Position numbers and translations under genes: made by a program
In this document: piece after piece, positions 53,426-61,949 of the stretch
Numbering within the stretch: position 1 is the first letter of the stretch
How the letters are laid out: each line of letters begins with the position of its first letter
Notes under the pieces: generated by a model
What the model saw: the letters and a program-made list of their open reading frames with translations, nothing else
Databases searched by the model: none
What the model was told of the DNA's origin: nothing
Assembly: GCF_024628805.1 (NCBI RefSeq)
Contig: NZ_CP102382.1
Coordinates: forward strand, 868,001 to 932,000
Length of the DNA: 64,000 nucleotides
Source of the DNA: Paenimyroides aestuarii
GTDB lineage: Bacteria; Bacteroidota; Bacteroidia; Flavobacteriales; Flavobacteriaceae
Reading direction: 5' to 3'

Positions 53426-53842
53426 ATGGAAAAAAACAGATCAAATTGTCCGCTAAGTTGTTCGCTTGATATTTTGGGCGATAAATGGTCGTTGCTGATT
53501 ATTCGCGATGTAATATGGAAAGGAAAGGTATCATACAGCGAATTTTTACTTTCGGAAGAAAAAATTGCGACCAACATTTTAGCAAATCGATTAAAAATGT
53601 TAGAGGAAGAAAGTATTTTGATAAAGGAAGTTTCTGCTACCAACAAATCGAAATTTGAGTATCGTTTAACGCAAAAAGGTGCGGATTTGTTACCTATTTT
53701 GATAGAAATGGCCGATTGGAGCGTTAAGCACAATGAATCGGCTAAAGCATCGGCTTTCGGTCAGCGAATAGCTGGCAAAAAGGTAAAATTCCTGAAGGAA
53801 ATACAATCAAAACTTCAAGAACGAATTAATAATAAGGAATAA
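53426..53842 (+). CDS. HxlR family transcriptional regulator
   Basis: 138 aa from ATG 53426 (MEKNRSNCPLSCSLDILGDKWSLLII); the earlier ATG at 53393 lies within the second operator repeat and adds hydrophobic junk. Winged HTH with the conserved N-terminal cysteine (CPLS) that serves as a redox/electrophile sensor in the family, and the recognition segment VSYSEFLLSEEKIATNILANRLKMLEEE. Divergent from the nitroreductase, most likely its target and its own operator. Confidence 0.92.
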   Translation: MEKNRSNCPLSCSLDILGDKWSLLIIRDVIWKGKVSYSEFLLSEEKIATNILANRLKMLEEESILIKEVSATNKSKFEYRLTQKGADLLPILIEMADWSVKHNESAKASAFGQRIAGKKVKFLKEIQSKLQERINNKE

Positions 53843-53852
53843 CTGATACGAT

Positions 53853-54395
53853 ATGCAACGCATAGAAGACCATCAAAAAAATTGGATTGCACATGGCTAC
53901 GAAACCTTTGCACTACATGGACAAGCTGCTTTAAAAATAGAACCACTTGCTAAGAAAGTTGGCAAAAGTAAATCATCGTTTTATCATCATTTTGCAGATA
54001 TGGATTTATTTGTGGACTTGCTTTTACAACATCATGTTGCACAATCTAAAATTATTGCACTTAAAGAGCAGCAGGCTCAATCAGTCCACCCAGATCTTGT
54101 TGAAATATTGGTAACACATAAAACCGATTTGCTTTTTAACCGTCAATTGCGCTTTCAGCAACACATTCCTGCATTTGCGGCTGTTTTGCATCAATCGAAT
54201 CAAATAGTGGGCGATGCGTTTGTAAAATTGTGGGTTAAAGATTTAGGCTTGCAGCTATCTGCACAACAAATAAATGGCATTTTTAGCTTGGCATTAGAGA
54301 ATTTTTTCTTGCAAATCAACCATGAAAACCTTAATCACACTTGGCTTTCGGCATATTTTGAAAATTTGAAAGCAATTGCCAAAAGTTTTGCCTGA
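53853..54395 (+). CDS. TetR/AcrR-type transcriptional regulator
   Basis: 180 aa. N-terminal HTH of TetR type: GYETFALHGQAALKIEPLAKKVGKSKSSFYHHFADMDLFVDLLL (about residues 16-59); the C-terminal half is helical and has no recognised ligand motif. 10 bp after the HxlR stop on the same strand, so probably co-transcribed. The target could be the membrane proteins that follow; not proven. Confidence 0.85.
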   Translation: MQRIEDHQKNWIAHGYETFALHGQAALKIEPLAKKVGKSKSSFYHHFADMDLFVDLLLQHHVAQSKIIALKEQQAQSVHPDLVEILVTHKTDLLFNRQLRFQQHIPAFAAVLHQSNQIVGDAFVKLWVKDLGLQLSAQQINGIFSLALENFFLQINHENLNHTWLSAYFENLKAIAKSFA

Positions 54396-54439
54396 ATGTA
54401 ATTGTACGGTTGCGACTAAAACGCCTTTTACTCTTTCTT

Positions 54440-54447
54440 TAATTTTG
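54440..54447 (+). promoter_or_regulatory. -7 promoter element of the 54473 gene
   Basis: TAATTTTG (exact TAnnTTTG) 25 bp before the ATG. Confidence 0.45.
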
Positions 54448-54472
54448 TGGTGAAAAATTTAATTAGAGCGAA

Positions 54473-54892
54473 ATGACACAAAGATTTCACAAGTTTTATC
54501 TGAAAATTACTGCAATCGTAATAGGTTCGTTTGGTCCGATTTTCTTTTTGGGCACGATGCTGCCCACATCTGAGCCCGCAAGATGGTCTTTGGATTTACT
54601 AAGCCTTCCCTTAGACGGTTTACAAAATTATGAGGCGCCCACTACCCGATTTTTGAGTGCATTGACAGGCGGATTTTTGTTTGGTTGGGGTGTTTGTATT
54701 TGGTTTTTGCAAAAATGGGTTTATGACAAAGCACCCAATGAGGTTCGAAAAGCAGTTTTGGCTGGTATTTTGGCTTGGTTTTTCTTAGACAGCGCAGGTT
54801 CAATTACTTCGGGAAATGTGAGCAATGCTTTCATCAATATTTTGGTATTGCTTATTGCAGTTGGCCCGCTATGGAAAGCTGCAAAAAATTAG
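54473..54892 (+). CDS. Small integral membrane protein (139 aa)
   Basis: Four likely membrane helices (about 10-28, 62-82, 92-110, 115-133), a short charged loop after the first. No family recognised and no catalytic motif. It follows the TetR gene by 77 bp but seems to have its own promoter, TAATTTTG at 54440. Possibly regulated by the TetR protein; function unknown. Confidence 0.65.
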   Translation: MTQRFHKFYLKITAIVIGSFGPIFFLGTMLPTSEPARWSLDLLSLPLDGLQNYEAPTTRFLSALTGGFLFGWGVCIWFLQKWVYDKAPNEVRKAVLAGILAWFFLDSAGSITSGNVSNAFINILVLLIAVGPLWKAAKN

Positions 54893-54994
54893 GCCTATAA
54901 AATTTAAAAAATGTTTATGCTACCTATTGAGTTATTCGGAACATTTTGACAAAAAAAACAATATCAACAATTTATATCTCTATTTCATAAGAAA

Positions 54995-55339
54995 ATGAAT
55001 ACTTCTAATTTTTTAAAGATGCTTTTGGCATTCATGGCAGTTACTGTGCTGATTTATACCCTTTTTGTTTTCCCAAAAGAAGGTGCCGATTTATTAAGTG
55101 TATTTTTAACGAATGTAAAAAACATGAATTGGAGCGGGCAATTCAATCTTGATTTTAGCTGCTATTTAATGCTATCGGGCTTATGGATTATGTGGCGCAG
55201 TCATTTTAAAACCTCATCAATTATTTGGGGGCTTGCAGCTGCAGTTTTGGGTATTGTTGTTTTTGCACCCTATCTTATTTATCTTTTAAGCAAAGAAAAA
55301 GGTGACATACCACGTTTGCTAGTAGGTGATAGATGCTAG
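54995..55339 (+). CDS. Small integral membrane protein (114 aa)
   Basis: Three predicted membrane segments (about 8-25, 50-65, 77-97) with a polar loop NMNWSGQFNLDFSCYL between the first two. Not recognised. Last plus-strand gene before the minus-strand block; its end is convergent with the 55406 gene, with no clear terminator between. Confidence 0.6.
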   Translation: MNTSNFLKMLLAFMAVTVLIYTLFVFPKEGADLLSVFLTNVKNMNWSGQFNLDFSCYLMLSGLWIMWRSHFKTSSIIWGLAAAVLGIVVFAPYLIYLLSKEKGDIPRLLVGDRC

Positions 55340-55405
55340 GTTTCCCGATGTGCTGCATTGGGTTATGATTTTTTTCCTTTCAGGAAAAGGTTTTGTTGAA
55401 ATTGC

Positions 55406-56509
55406 TTAATTTTTTCGAATAACGTAAACTCCTTTTTTGTCATTTTCATGATAATTTGTGCCGTAATCATAGCTTAAAAAACTTACAACGCTTTGATTGG
55501 CATATTTAGTTGGCAAAACAAATAAATACAGGTCTGTTTCTACTTTGCCAAAAAAGGCTTCTTTGCTTGCAACGGTTTTAAAATTTAAAACGCTGTTTTC
55601 AATTTCTAGAGCATAATATCCAGTGCCATAAAATTGAACTGGAATACCGGGGTTATAATAACCTTCCGAAGTGTACGTTTCTTTAGCGAAAGCTAATGTT
55701 TTTATTGTTGCTGATTGCGGGTACTTGAGTGTTTGGTTGGGAAAGAATGTACCATCGGAATTGAATGGTGTGATGTATTCATCTGAATAACGATGTACGT
55801 TGGAATAGGTGTTTTTTTGCACATCTTTCAAATATATTTCTTCATGCCATTTGTGCGGAATTTTTTTATTATTGATTTCACATACTACTTGATTTGAGTT
55901 TGCATAGATGAAATGATGATTGGTAGATGTGTACAATTTTATCCATTTGCCTTGGTTTTGAAAATAGACCACACTTGAAGTTGGTAAATCAGATCGATAA
56001 GAATACAACACTATATCTGAGCTGCTGTATAGACTACCAAATCGTTCAACCCAATCTTTTTCAGAAAATGTACTTTCTTTATTTAATACCTCTGTAAAAG
56101 GTTCTGCTGTTGGTTTTTCGGAAGAAAAATCGCAAATTTGGTTAGGTGCTATCAAAAAGCAATTGATAATTTCGATGGTTTGCCCTTTGAAGTAGTTTTC
56201 GTTGATATTCAATCCAAACACTTTATTGCCCATGCTGTCTATTTTTATGGGATTGAAATGCCCTGCTTTACTGGATGCCACAACCATAAAAAAGTTCTTT
56301 TCGGGAAAATACCGAATTTCGTTATTGCTTGATTGGGTAATTCTATTGATTGAAATACCTTCTGCTTGTAAACCATCATCCAACGTAGGAAATTGGCTGA
56401 ATTTGCCGCTATTGAATAGTAATTTGGGCGATAAATTAATTGTAGAACAGCCTTCAATGAGAATGCCTGCCACTAAAATAAGGAGGAGAAATACGAGTGT
56501 TCTTTTCAT
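55406..56509 (-). CDS. Lipoprotein of unknown function (367 aa)
   Basis: Signal with lipobox MKRTLVFLLLILVAGILIEGC|STI. The mature part is beta-rich with no recognised family; it has repeated Tyr/Phe-rich strands (VVYFQNQGKWIKLYTSTNHH and similar). Last gene of the minus-strand block, 13 bp after the 56523 membrane protein. No function can be assigned. Confidence 0.65.
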   Translation of the reverse strand: MKRTLVFLLLILVAGILIEGCSTINLSPKLLFNSGKFSQFPTLDDGLQAEGISINRITQSSNNEIRYFPEKNFFMVVASSKAGHFNPIKIDSMGNKVFGLNINENYFKGQTIEIINCFLIAPNQICDFSSEKPTAEPFTEVLNKESTFSEKDWVERFGSLYSSSDIVLYSYRSDLPTSSVVYFQNQGKWIKLYTSTNHHFIYANSNQVVCEINNKKIPHKWHEEIYLKDVQKNTYSNVHRYSDEYITPFNSDGTFFPNQTLKYPQSATIKTLAFAKETYTSEGYYNPGIPVQFYGTGYYALEIENSVLNFKTVASKEAFFGKVETDLYLFVLPTKYANQSVVSFLSYDYGTNYHENDKKGVYVIRKN

Positions 56510-56522
56510 TTACTTATTTTTT

Positions 56523-56897
56523 TTATTCGTCTTTTTCTAAGTATAAAGCACAAATTGCATAGAAAAATGAGGTCGTTATTACAAATATAAATACTAACTG
56601 ATGCGGAAAATCACCCTCAGATGTTGGTAACGTCAAAAATATAATTATATAAATAAATAAAAATGAAGCTAAACTATACACCCAGAAGGATTTGATGATT
56701 CTATTTTTTGAGAGAATAAATTGTAAAATAAATCCTAAAAACAAAAATCCGCCAAAAATAATGGGAGTAAAAAAAATAATGAAAAGTGTGTAATAGAAGC
56801 TATTGATGCCTCCACTTATTGTGTTAGTTATCAAAAATACCGCCACTACAAATAGCGTAGTAAGAAGTGATGACTTTACTTTTGGTTTTGTTTTCAT
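56523..56897 (-). CDS. Small membrane protein (124 aa), about four helices
   Basis: Four hydrophobic helices (about 12-28, 32-60, 70-90, 98-117) after a basic N-terminus MKTKPKVKSS. No family recognised. Sits between the TonB-domain gene (4 bp gap) and the 367-aa lipoprotein gene, so likely one operon. Confidence 0.6.
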   Translation of the reverse strand: MKTKPKVKSSLLTTLFVVAVFLITNTISGGINSFYYTLFIIFFTPIIFGGFLFLGFILQFILSKNRIIKSFWVYSLASFLFIYIIIFLTLPTSEGDFPHQLVFIFVITTSFFYAICALYLEKDE

Positions 56898-56901
56898 ACT
56901 G

Positions 56902-57312
56902 CTAATTGTTTATTTCTGTTTTAAAAACTACCGGTAAGCGAAACCTGAATCTTACAGGTTGTCCACCCAATAAAGCGGGTTTCCACCTAGGCATTTTTCG
57001 CACTAGTTTTTTTGCTTTTCTGTTATGGCTTCTAGAAAGGCTTCTTTCTATTTGAATATTAGTAAGTCGCCCATCTTTTTCTACGATGAATGAAACATCG
57101 ACACGTCCTTTTATATCACTTGTTTTAGCATTTTTAGGATGTTCCAAGTTTTTGTCGATATAATCAAAGAGTTCTTTATTTCCTCCCATAAATGATGGTT
57201 TAATATCTGCTCTGCTAACAACGGTATCTTTTAATGTTTTATTCTGCGCTGTTACCCTTGTTGTGAAAGTCAACAGAGTAGTCAGTACCAATAAAACTAT
57301 TTTACTCTTCAT
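56902..57312 (-). CDS. TonB C-terminal domain protein (energy transducer-like)
   Basis: 136 aa from ATG 57312 (MKSKIVLLVLTTLLTFTTRVTA|Q), which gives a signal peptide; the longer frame is a run-on over the neighbour. The C-terminal TonB fold is visible: DIKGRVDVSFIVEKDGRLTN (about 67-86), RKMPRWKPALLGGQPVRFRF and the final strand. Because it has a signal peptide rather than a lasting anchor, it may be a periplasmic TonB-CTD protein rather than a full transducer. Its start overlaps the stop of the upstream lipoprotein by 11 bp. Confidence 0.78.
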   Translation of the reverse strand: MKSKIVLLVLTTLLTFTTRVTAQNKTLKDTVVSRADIKPSFMGGNKELFDYIDKNLEHPKNAKTSDIKGRVDVSFIVEKDGRLTNIQIERSLSRSHNRKAKKLVRKMPRWKPALLGGQPVRFRFRLPVVFKTEINN

Positions 57313-57829
57313 TTTCCACCCTTTTATATGTCGCTGAATAGTCGCCGCCTTTTCCGCCCGACATGATAAGAACCACCATTGTGGTGCTTCCGTAACCGCA
57401 CAATCCAAGGTTGTTATCAGCATCGTTATACAATGCAAACTTGTGTACATTGCTGTAAAAATAAAATGGAAAAAACGGCAAAAGTTTGTGTCTTTTTTTT
57501 ACAGAAACAAAATCTTTATATACTTTGGCTTTTAGGGTAATTTCGTTTTTCTTCAGTCCATTATCATACACACTTGCCGTGATGTATTTTTTGCCGTCGA
57601 AGTAGATTTTTGTTTGTGCGTTTTCGCTGTATTTGGTGGTATCTATTTTGGTGGTTTTGTTTTCGTAAAATTCATCCCACAAACGCTCGGTTTCATACGT
57701 TCCGTTAATGTTCGCGATATTCAATTTTTGAGGTTGCGCATCGCAATTTTTGGTCACGCTTCTACTGGTGGTGCAGGAGGTAATAGAAACAACCAAGATA
57801 GCGGTGGTCAGTAAAATTCTTACATTCAT
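57302..57829 (-). CDS. Lipoprotein of unknown function (175 aa)
   Basis: Lipobox signal (MNVRILLTTAILVVSITSC|TTS). Mature part with GTYETERLWDEFYENKTTKI and the C-terminal GGKGGDYSATYKRVENE. No family recognised. Overlaps the TonB-domain gene by 11 bp and lies 10 bp after the MORN-repeat protein, so the group is one operon. Confidence 0.65.
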   Translation of the reverse strand: MNVRILLTTAILVVSITSCTTSRSVTKNCDAQPQKLNIANINGTYETERLWDEFYENKTTKIDTTKYSENAQTKIYFDGKKYITASVYDNGLKKNEITLKAKVYKDFVSVKKRHKLLPFFPFYFYSNVHKFALYNDADNNLGLCGYGSTTMVVLIMSGGKGGDYSATYKRVENEE

Positions 57830-57839
57830 ATCTTTTTTT

Positions 57840-58844
57840 TTACAATTGGGGTTTCATTTCTTCTACTATTTCCTTTGGGAGGAATTCTTTAAAACTATAT
57901 TGCAAACCCATTTCTGCCATTGCAAAGCGCACTGTTTGGCTTGCCTCATCGTAAATAGCGGCAACCAATCTTTTGTCTGTAAGCTGAATAACCGTTGTTT
58001 GTTCAGTTTGCGATATTTCGCCGATTTTGTATCGATCTTTTCCAATAATTTCTATTATAGATACTGTTTCTGCAATTTCTTTTTTAGTAAAATTTCCGGT
58101 AACGGTCATTTCAAAATGCATGGTGGCTGCTAAAACACCATACAATTTATTTGCTTGTTTGATGATTTTTTTCGGCTTTTCCGTTTCAATTTTTTTCAAT
58201 ACGACATTTAAATCAGGAAGGATTTCCCAATTATCGAAATTGCTTTGAAGCATATTTTTCATTTGATCTTTTGAAAAGCGAGTGGCATTTAGGAAATCTT
58301 CGGAAATAAAATCAACGGCTTGATCAAAATCTTTTTGCTGGAGCGATGTGCAAAATTCTTGAAATTCGGCTGTCATCAAATCCTTCATTTCATTGTCTAA
58401 CGCTTTTTGGGTGGTGCTTTTTCCTTGTTGGTTATACAATTCGGTTTTGCCAATTTGTTTTCCATCAATATATTTTTCAACGGACGCCAATTCTCCATTT
58501 TGATTGTAGGTTTTCCATTCGCCTGTTCGTTTACCATTTTCGTAATTACCCGTTTTTAAGGTTTTTCCATTAGCGTAAAAATCTTTCCATTCACCGTGCT
58601 TTTGGCCATTTTCATAGTAACCGATACTTTCTAAATCTTCATTTAGGGTATAAAATTTCCATTCGCCAGTTTCTTTTCCGTTGCTGTCATATTTACCCGC
58701 TTTCGCGAGTTTTCCGTTTTTATGAGTAATGTAGGTAGTACCATTTGTTCTACCACTATTTTCGTTGGGTGCGGGTGTAATTCCTTGCCCAAAAGCGAAA
58801 TGGCAAATACAGAATAGTACGATGATTGTGAGTAAGTTTTTCAT
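57840..58844 (-). CDS. MORN/YwqK-type repeat protein with C-terminal DUF domain (334 aa)
   Basis: Signal peptide (1-19, …CHFAFG|QGI). Residues about 30-145 are toxin-antitoxin YwqK-like/MORN repeats of the form ...GKxTGEWKxYxxNGxLxxxGxYxNGKRTGEW. A C-terminal domain (about 150-334) follows with no clear family (possibly DUF3887/NTF2-like: FDQAVDFISEDFLN). The N-terminal part is duplicated at 60606-60959. Role unknown; probably periplasmic. Confidence 0.78.
   Translation of the reverse strand: MKNLLTIIVLFCICHFAFGQGITPAPNENSGRTNGTTYITHKNGKLAKAGKYDSNGKETGEWKFYTLNEDLESIGYYENGQKHGEWKDFYANGKTLKTGNYENGKRTGEWKTYNQNGELASVEKYIDGKQIGKTELYNQQGKSTTQKALDNEMKDLMTAEFQEFCTSLQQKDFDQAVDFISEDFLNATRFSKDQMKNMLQSNFDNWEILPDLNVVLKKIETEKPKKIIKQANKLYGVLAATMHFEMTVTGNFTKKEIAETVSIIEIIGKDRYKIGEISQTEQTTVIQLTDKRLVAAIYDEASQTVRFAMAEMGLQYSFKEFLPKEIVEEMKPQL
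58528..58772. repeat. MORN-region direct repeat, copy 1
   Basis: 245 bp closely matching 60646-60890 (offset 2118 bp), covering the repeat-domain part of two MORN-type genes. Differences are scattered single bases. Confidence 0.8.
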
Positions 58845-58865
58845 GATATACTTGGTATATGCTCA

Positions 58866-59134
58866 TTAAAGTTTATCAATCCTAATATTTTCAGAATAGA
58901 ACAAGTAATACTTATCTCCTTTTTTGGCAATACGCTGTATTCTATTAATATCTCTGCTGGTATCCTCGTCTTTGATTACATGAACCGGATGCTGACCTGT
59001 TTCCTGGTTTTTAGGGTACTTAATATCAAAAGAAAGTAGTATTTTTTGGTCAAAAGACAATTTATCTCCTTTATTATCAATAATATAAGATTTTTTTTCA
59101 TCAAAATCAACATAATCTATATTGTTACTTTTTT
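58866..59134 (-). pseudogene. 3' fragment of a lipoprotein gene cut by the IS30 element
   Basis: Open frame NNIDYVDFDEKKSYIIDNKGDKLSFDQ … to the stop at 58866, about 85 codons. Its first residues in the open frame (MNPRNQK) come from the IS end. Joined to the 60226-60568 fragment across the IS it gives one continuous reading frame (…CNIIKK / S NNIDYVD…). Same strand as all neighbours; function unknown. Confidence 0.65.
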
Positions 59135-60219
59135 GATTTCGTGGATTCAAGTTTTAAATGCAACTCGTCTATTTTCGTTCATTTTTAGAGCAAAAACTTC
59201 GTTAGGCGTTTTGAAACCAAATCTTTTTCGTGGTCTGTTGTTTAAAATATTAATAACTGTATTAATTTGATCTTGGGTTATCGATTCAAAGTTAGAACTT
59301 TTGGGAAAATATTGTCTTACTAAACCATTTAAATTTTCATTAGCACCTCTTTCCCAACTATGATAGGGCTTTGCAAAAAAGTAATCAATTGCGAGCTTTT
59401 CTGAGAGTTGCTCGTGGTTGGCAAATTCCTTTCCATTGTCTGATGTAATGGTGTGTAATAAAGGTTTCCAGTCTTTTAAAAGTTCTATGGTTTTGGTTTC
59501 TACGGCTTTTGCTTCTTTGCTGTCAATTTTTCCCATAAAAAGTAATCCTGTGGCTCGGTCGTTAATCGTTAATAGTGCACCTTTATGATCTTTACCAATA
59601 ACTAAATCTATTTCTAGATCTCCAAATCGTTCTTTTTTCTCCACAATTTGCGGTCGTTTGCTGATATCTACCCTATTGGCTATCAAGCCTCTATTGTCTT
59701 TTGAACTACCTCTTTTGCGGTATTTTTTACCTTTGGTTCTCAAATGTTTGTATAGGTTGCCACCGGCTCGCTTATCTTTCCAGATATACTGATAAATACG
59801 TTCGTGAGAAACCATTTTTTTTCCTTCTAAAACGGCTCTTCCCACCATTTGCTCTGGACTGAAATCTTGTGCTAAATACTGTTTTACATTGCTTATAACC
59901 TCTGGAGTGAATGTAAGTTTTTTAGGCTTGATTTGATGCCTTTTTTGGGCTTTTCGATGTGCTAAACTGGCTTTATAGATGCCGTTTCTGCCATCAGAAT
60001 TTCTCTTGATTTCTCTGGAAACAACCGATTTGTCTTTCCCGATATAGTCGGCAATTTCAATAATTCGTTTACCTAAGCTGTGGTAAGTTTCAATTTTGTA
60101 TCTTTGTTCAAGCGTTAAATGTCCCATCTTTATTTTGTAGTGTCGAAACCACAAAGTAAGGTATTTTTTCGCCAACAGGGGGAACATTTTAGCCCCGCGG
60201 GGCTAAAATGTTCCCCCTG
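59135..60219 (-). mobile_element. IS30-family insertion
   Basis: Contains an intact IS30-type transposase. Imperfect ends GTGGATTCAA (59141-59150) and its inverted partner TCGAAACCAC (60143-60152) match at 8 of 10. Poly-T/A flanks on both sides (59129-59134 and 60220-60227) could be the target duplication. The stretch 60153-60219, which includes half of a 48-bp palindrome, lies outside the apparent right end but inside the A-run flanks, so the true boundary is uncertain. Confidence 0.65.
59147..60127 (-). CDS. IS30-family transposase
   Basis: 326 aa from ATG 60127 (MGHLTLEQRYKIETYHSLGK); 20 extra upstream codons run into the IS end. N-terminal HTH (IADYIGKDKSVVSREIKRNS), DDE/rve domain: D in RFGDLEIDLVIGKDHKGALL, D in TSDNGKEFANH, E in WERGANENLNGLVRQYFPK. 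The frame is complete and the element may be active. Confidence 0.93.
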   Translation of the reverse strand: MGHLTLEQRYKIETYHSLGKRIIEIADYIGKDKSVVSREIKRNSDGRNGIYKASLAHRKAQKRHQIKPKKLTFTPEVISNVKQYLAQDFSPEQMVGRAVLEGKKMVSHERIYQYIWKDKRAGGNLYKHLRTKGKKYRKRGSSKDNRGLIANRVDISKRPQIVEKKERFGDLEIDLVIGKDHKGALLTINDRATGLLFMGKIDSKEAKAVETKTIELLKDWKPLLHTITSDNGKEFANHEQLSEKLAIDYFFAKPYHSWERGANENLNGLVRQYFPKSSNFESITQDQINTVINILNNRPRKRFGFKTPNEVFALKMNENRRVAFKT

Positions 60220-60221
60220 TT
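60174..60221. repeat. Perfect 48-bp GC-rich palindrome
   Basis: Two exact 24-bp arms (60174-60197 and 60198-60221) centred on CCCCGCGGGG, with no loop. Strikingly GC-rich for this region; at the edge of the IS30 element and overlapping the end of the truncated lipoprotein frame. Confidence 0.9.
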
Positions 60222-60225
60222 TTTT

Positions 60226-60568
60226 TTATGATGTTGCATTTATTAGTTGAATCTAAGTTTTTTCCTATACCTTGAATTTTCAAACTGTTTTTGGATTTTC
60301 TTTGAATAGTAAGAAACATCAAATGCATGCCCGTTTCATCTACGAATTCACAATAATTTTCATCGCCTCTTCCACGCCAATTTTCTAAACTGATATAACC
60401 TTCTAAAGCAATTCTCTTTTCATCTAAATCTGTGTTTTTATAATGAACTTCCCACACATAAGCAGCATTAGATTGCGGTAGTTTTTCTCCTACTATTAAT
60501 GCTTTTTCGCAACTAATCAATGAAATAACAATCGAAATAGTGATTAATATTTTTGTAACTTTTCTCAT
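60226..60568 (-). pseudogene. 5' fragment of a lipoprotein gene cut by the IS30 element
   Basis: Lipobox signal (MRKVTKILITISIVISLISC|EKA), then about 95 mature residues ending …STNKCNIIKK; the open frame stops at 60203 inside the palindrome. The remainder is at 58866-59134. The original product would be about 200 aa. It has a WRGRGDENYCEFVDETGMHL-type segment, but no family was recognised. Confidence 0.7.
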
Positions 60569-60605
60569 ATATATAATTTTGTTGTTCTATTGTTGACCTG
60601 AAGGG

Positions 60606-60959
60606 CTATGAACAGTTTGCCTCAACAAGGCTACATTCCCCTTTTCGTTTACCCTTTTCGTAATTACCCGTTTTTAAGGTTTTTCCATTAGCGTAAAAAT
60701 CTTTCCATTCACCGTGCTTTTGGCCACTTTTATAGTAACCGATACTTTCTAAATCTTCAATTAGGGTATAAAATTTCCATTTGCCGGTTTCTTTTCCGTG
60801 GCTGTCATATTTACCCGCTTTTGCCAGTTTTCCGTTTTTATGAGTAATGTAGGTGGTACCATTTGTTCTACCACTATTTTCGTTGGGTGCTACCATTATT
60901 TGAGAAAAAGCAAAAAAATGAGTAAAGAGTAGCATTTTGATTATCAATATGTTTTTCAT
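60606..60959 (-). CDS. Truncated duplicate of the MORN-repeat protein
   Basis: 117 aa: signal peptide (…FFAFS|QIM), then the same repeats as 57840-58844 up to GNYEKGKRKG, where the frame turns into ECSLVEANCS and stops. It thus lacks the C-terminal domain. Start overlaps the upstream lipoprotein stop as ATGA (60956-60959). Possibly a pseudogene; could still be exported. Confidence 0.7.
   Translation of the reverse strand: MKNILIIKMLLFTHFFAFSQIMVAPNENSGRTNGTTYITHKNGKLAKAGKYDSHGKETGKWKFYTLIEDLESIGYYKSGQKHGEWKDFYANGKTLKTGNYEKGKRKGECSLVEANCS
60646..60890. repeat. MORN-region direct repeat, copy 2
   Basis: Second copy of the 245-bp repeat; its left end coincides with the truncation point of the 117-aa protein. 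Confidence 0.8.
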
Positions 60960-61399
60960 TTCTTTTCTTCTTTAAAATAGATGGAAATCAATTGACGGTA
61001 AGCCTTGCTCCAACTTTCACTTTTTTCGCCATTCAATTTTATGATTTTTTCTTTTGTTGTGGTAATGGTTATTTCGGTATCATAGCCATCTGTTTCTTGG
61101 TAAGACGAACCGTTTTTAGCATTTTTAAATTTTTCTAAATCGATGCTTTTTAGCAAATTTTCCCAATCCTGAGCTTTGTTAGGATATGATTTTTTTATGT
61201 TTTGGGCGCGGTGGTGAGTTACTAAATCATATAACACGCTATCTTTAGTGATGACGTAGGTTCTTGATTGGATTGTGCTCCGTCCGCCAAATATTGAAAT
61301 GGAAATTGCTTTGATTTCGGGTTTGGCTTCGGTTTTAGTTTGTGCATTGTTTTGGCAGGATAACAAACTAAGAATTATGATGATGATTAGATTTTTCAT
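60956..61399 (-). CDS. Small lipoprotein of unknown function (147 aa)
   Basis: Lipobox signal (MKNLIIIIILSLLSC|QNN). Mature part: ISIFGGRSTIQSRTYVITKD and a helical C-terminus ending YFKEEKK. No family recognised. First gene of the minus-strand lipoprotein/MORN run; overlaps the next gene by ATGA. Confidence 0.65.
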   Translation of the reverse strand: MKNLIIIIILSLLSCQNNAQTKTEAKPEIKAISISIFGGRSTIQSRTYVITKDSVLYDLVTHHRAQNIKKSYPNKAQDWENLLKSIDLEKFKNAKNGSSYQETDGYDTEITITTTKEKIIKLNGEKSESWSKAYRQLISIYFKEEKK

Positions 61400-61589
61400 T
61401 TGTTGGTTTGTTTTTTAGAAGTCGCTCCTACGGCGCTTATTTCATTTAACGCATTTCTTCTCTATATACAGTTTGCCAAGGCTTCATTCCCCAATCATCA
61501 ACATTCTAGGGGTAGAGATCTGTCAAAAAATAAATTCCCACATGTCCTAAAAAAAATTATAAGATACTGTCTTATAGGAAGGGTTTTCG

Positions 61590-61949
61590 CTAACGTTCAG
61601 CGGTTTGCTGCTGAAAAATTTTCTTCCATTTTGCCACTGTATTGCGACTCAACTTAAAATGTAGTGCCAATTCACTATCGTTTAAATTATGCTTTTTTTG
61701 GTAATTTAATATTTTCTCAATCGATGCTGCATCATACGATTTATACTTTTGGTTAATATCTTGCTGTTCCTTTATTTTTTTTCCAAATATTAAATCATTC
61801 AATAACAAAACATCCATTGAAGTTAGCTTCTCTTTTGATAAAAAGGCGGCACAATCATTCTTTTTATGTGGATATTTTTTTTCTAATAAATCTACATAAA
61901 TTTTTTTATAATTAGGAACTATTGATCTGTTTTGTATTTTTTTATCCAT
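61590..61949 (-). CDS. HTH protein 2 of a paired module (transposase-like)
   Basis: 119 aa. N-terminal SIVPNYKKIYVDLLEKKYPHKK and C-terminal HTH (about 88-113: KKHNLNDSELALHFKLSRNTVAKWKKIF). Matches a small flavobacterial protein often annotated as transposase or HTH protein and encoded with the partner upstream. It overlaps that partner by 31 bp. No catalytic residues, so it is more likely a DNA-binding accessory than a transposase. Confidence 0.65.
   Translation of the reverse strand: MDKKIQNRSIVPNYKKIYVDLLEKKYPHKKNDCAAFLSKEKLTSMDVLLLNDLIFGKKIKEQQDINQKYKSYDAASIEKILNYQKKHNLNDSELALHFKLSRNTVAKWKKIFQQQTAER

Noticed and set aside
57313..57450. Longer start of the TonB-domain protein
   Set aside because: It overlaps most of the end of the upstream lipoprotein gene and hides a good signal peptide.
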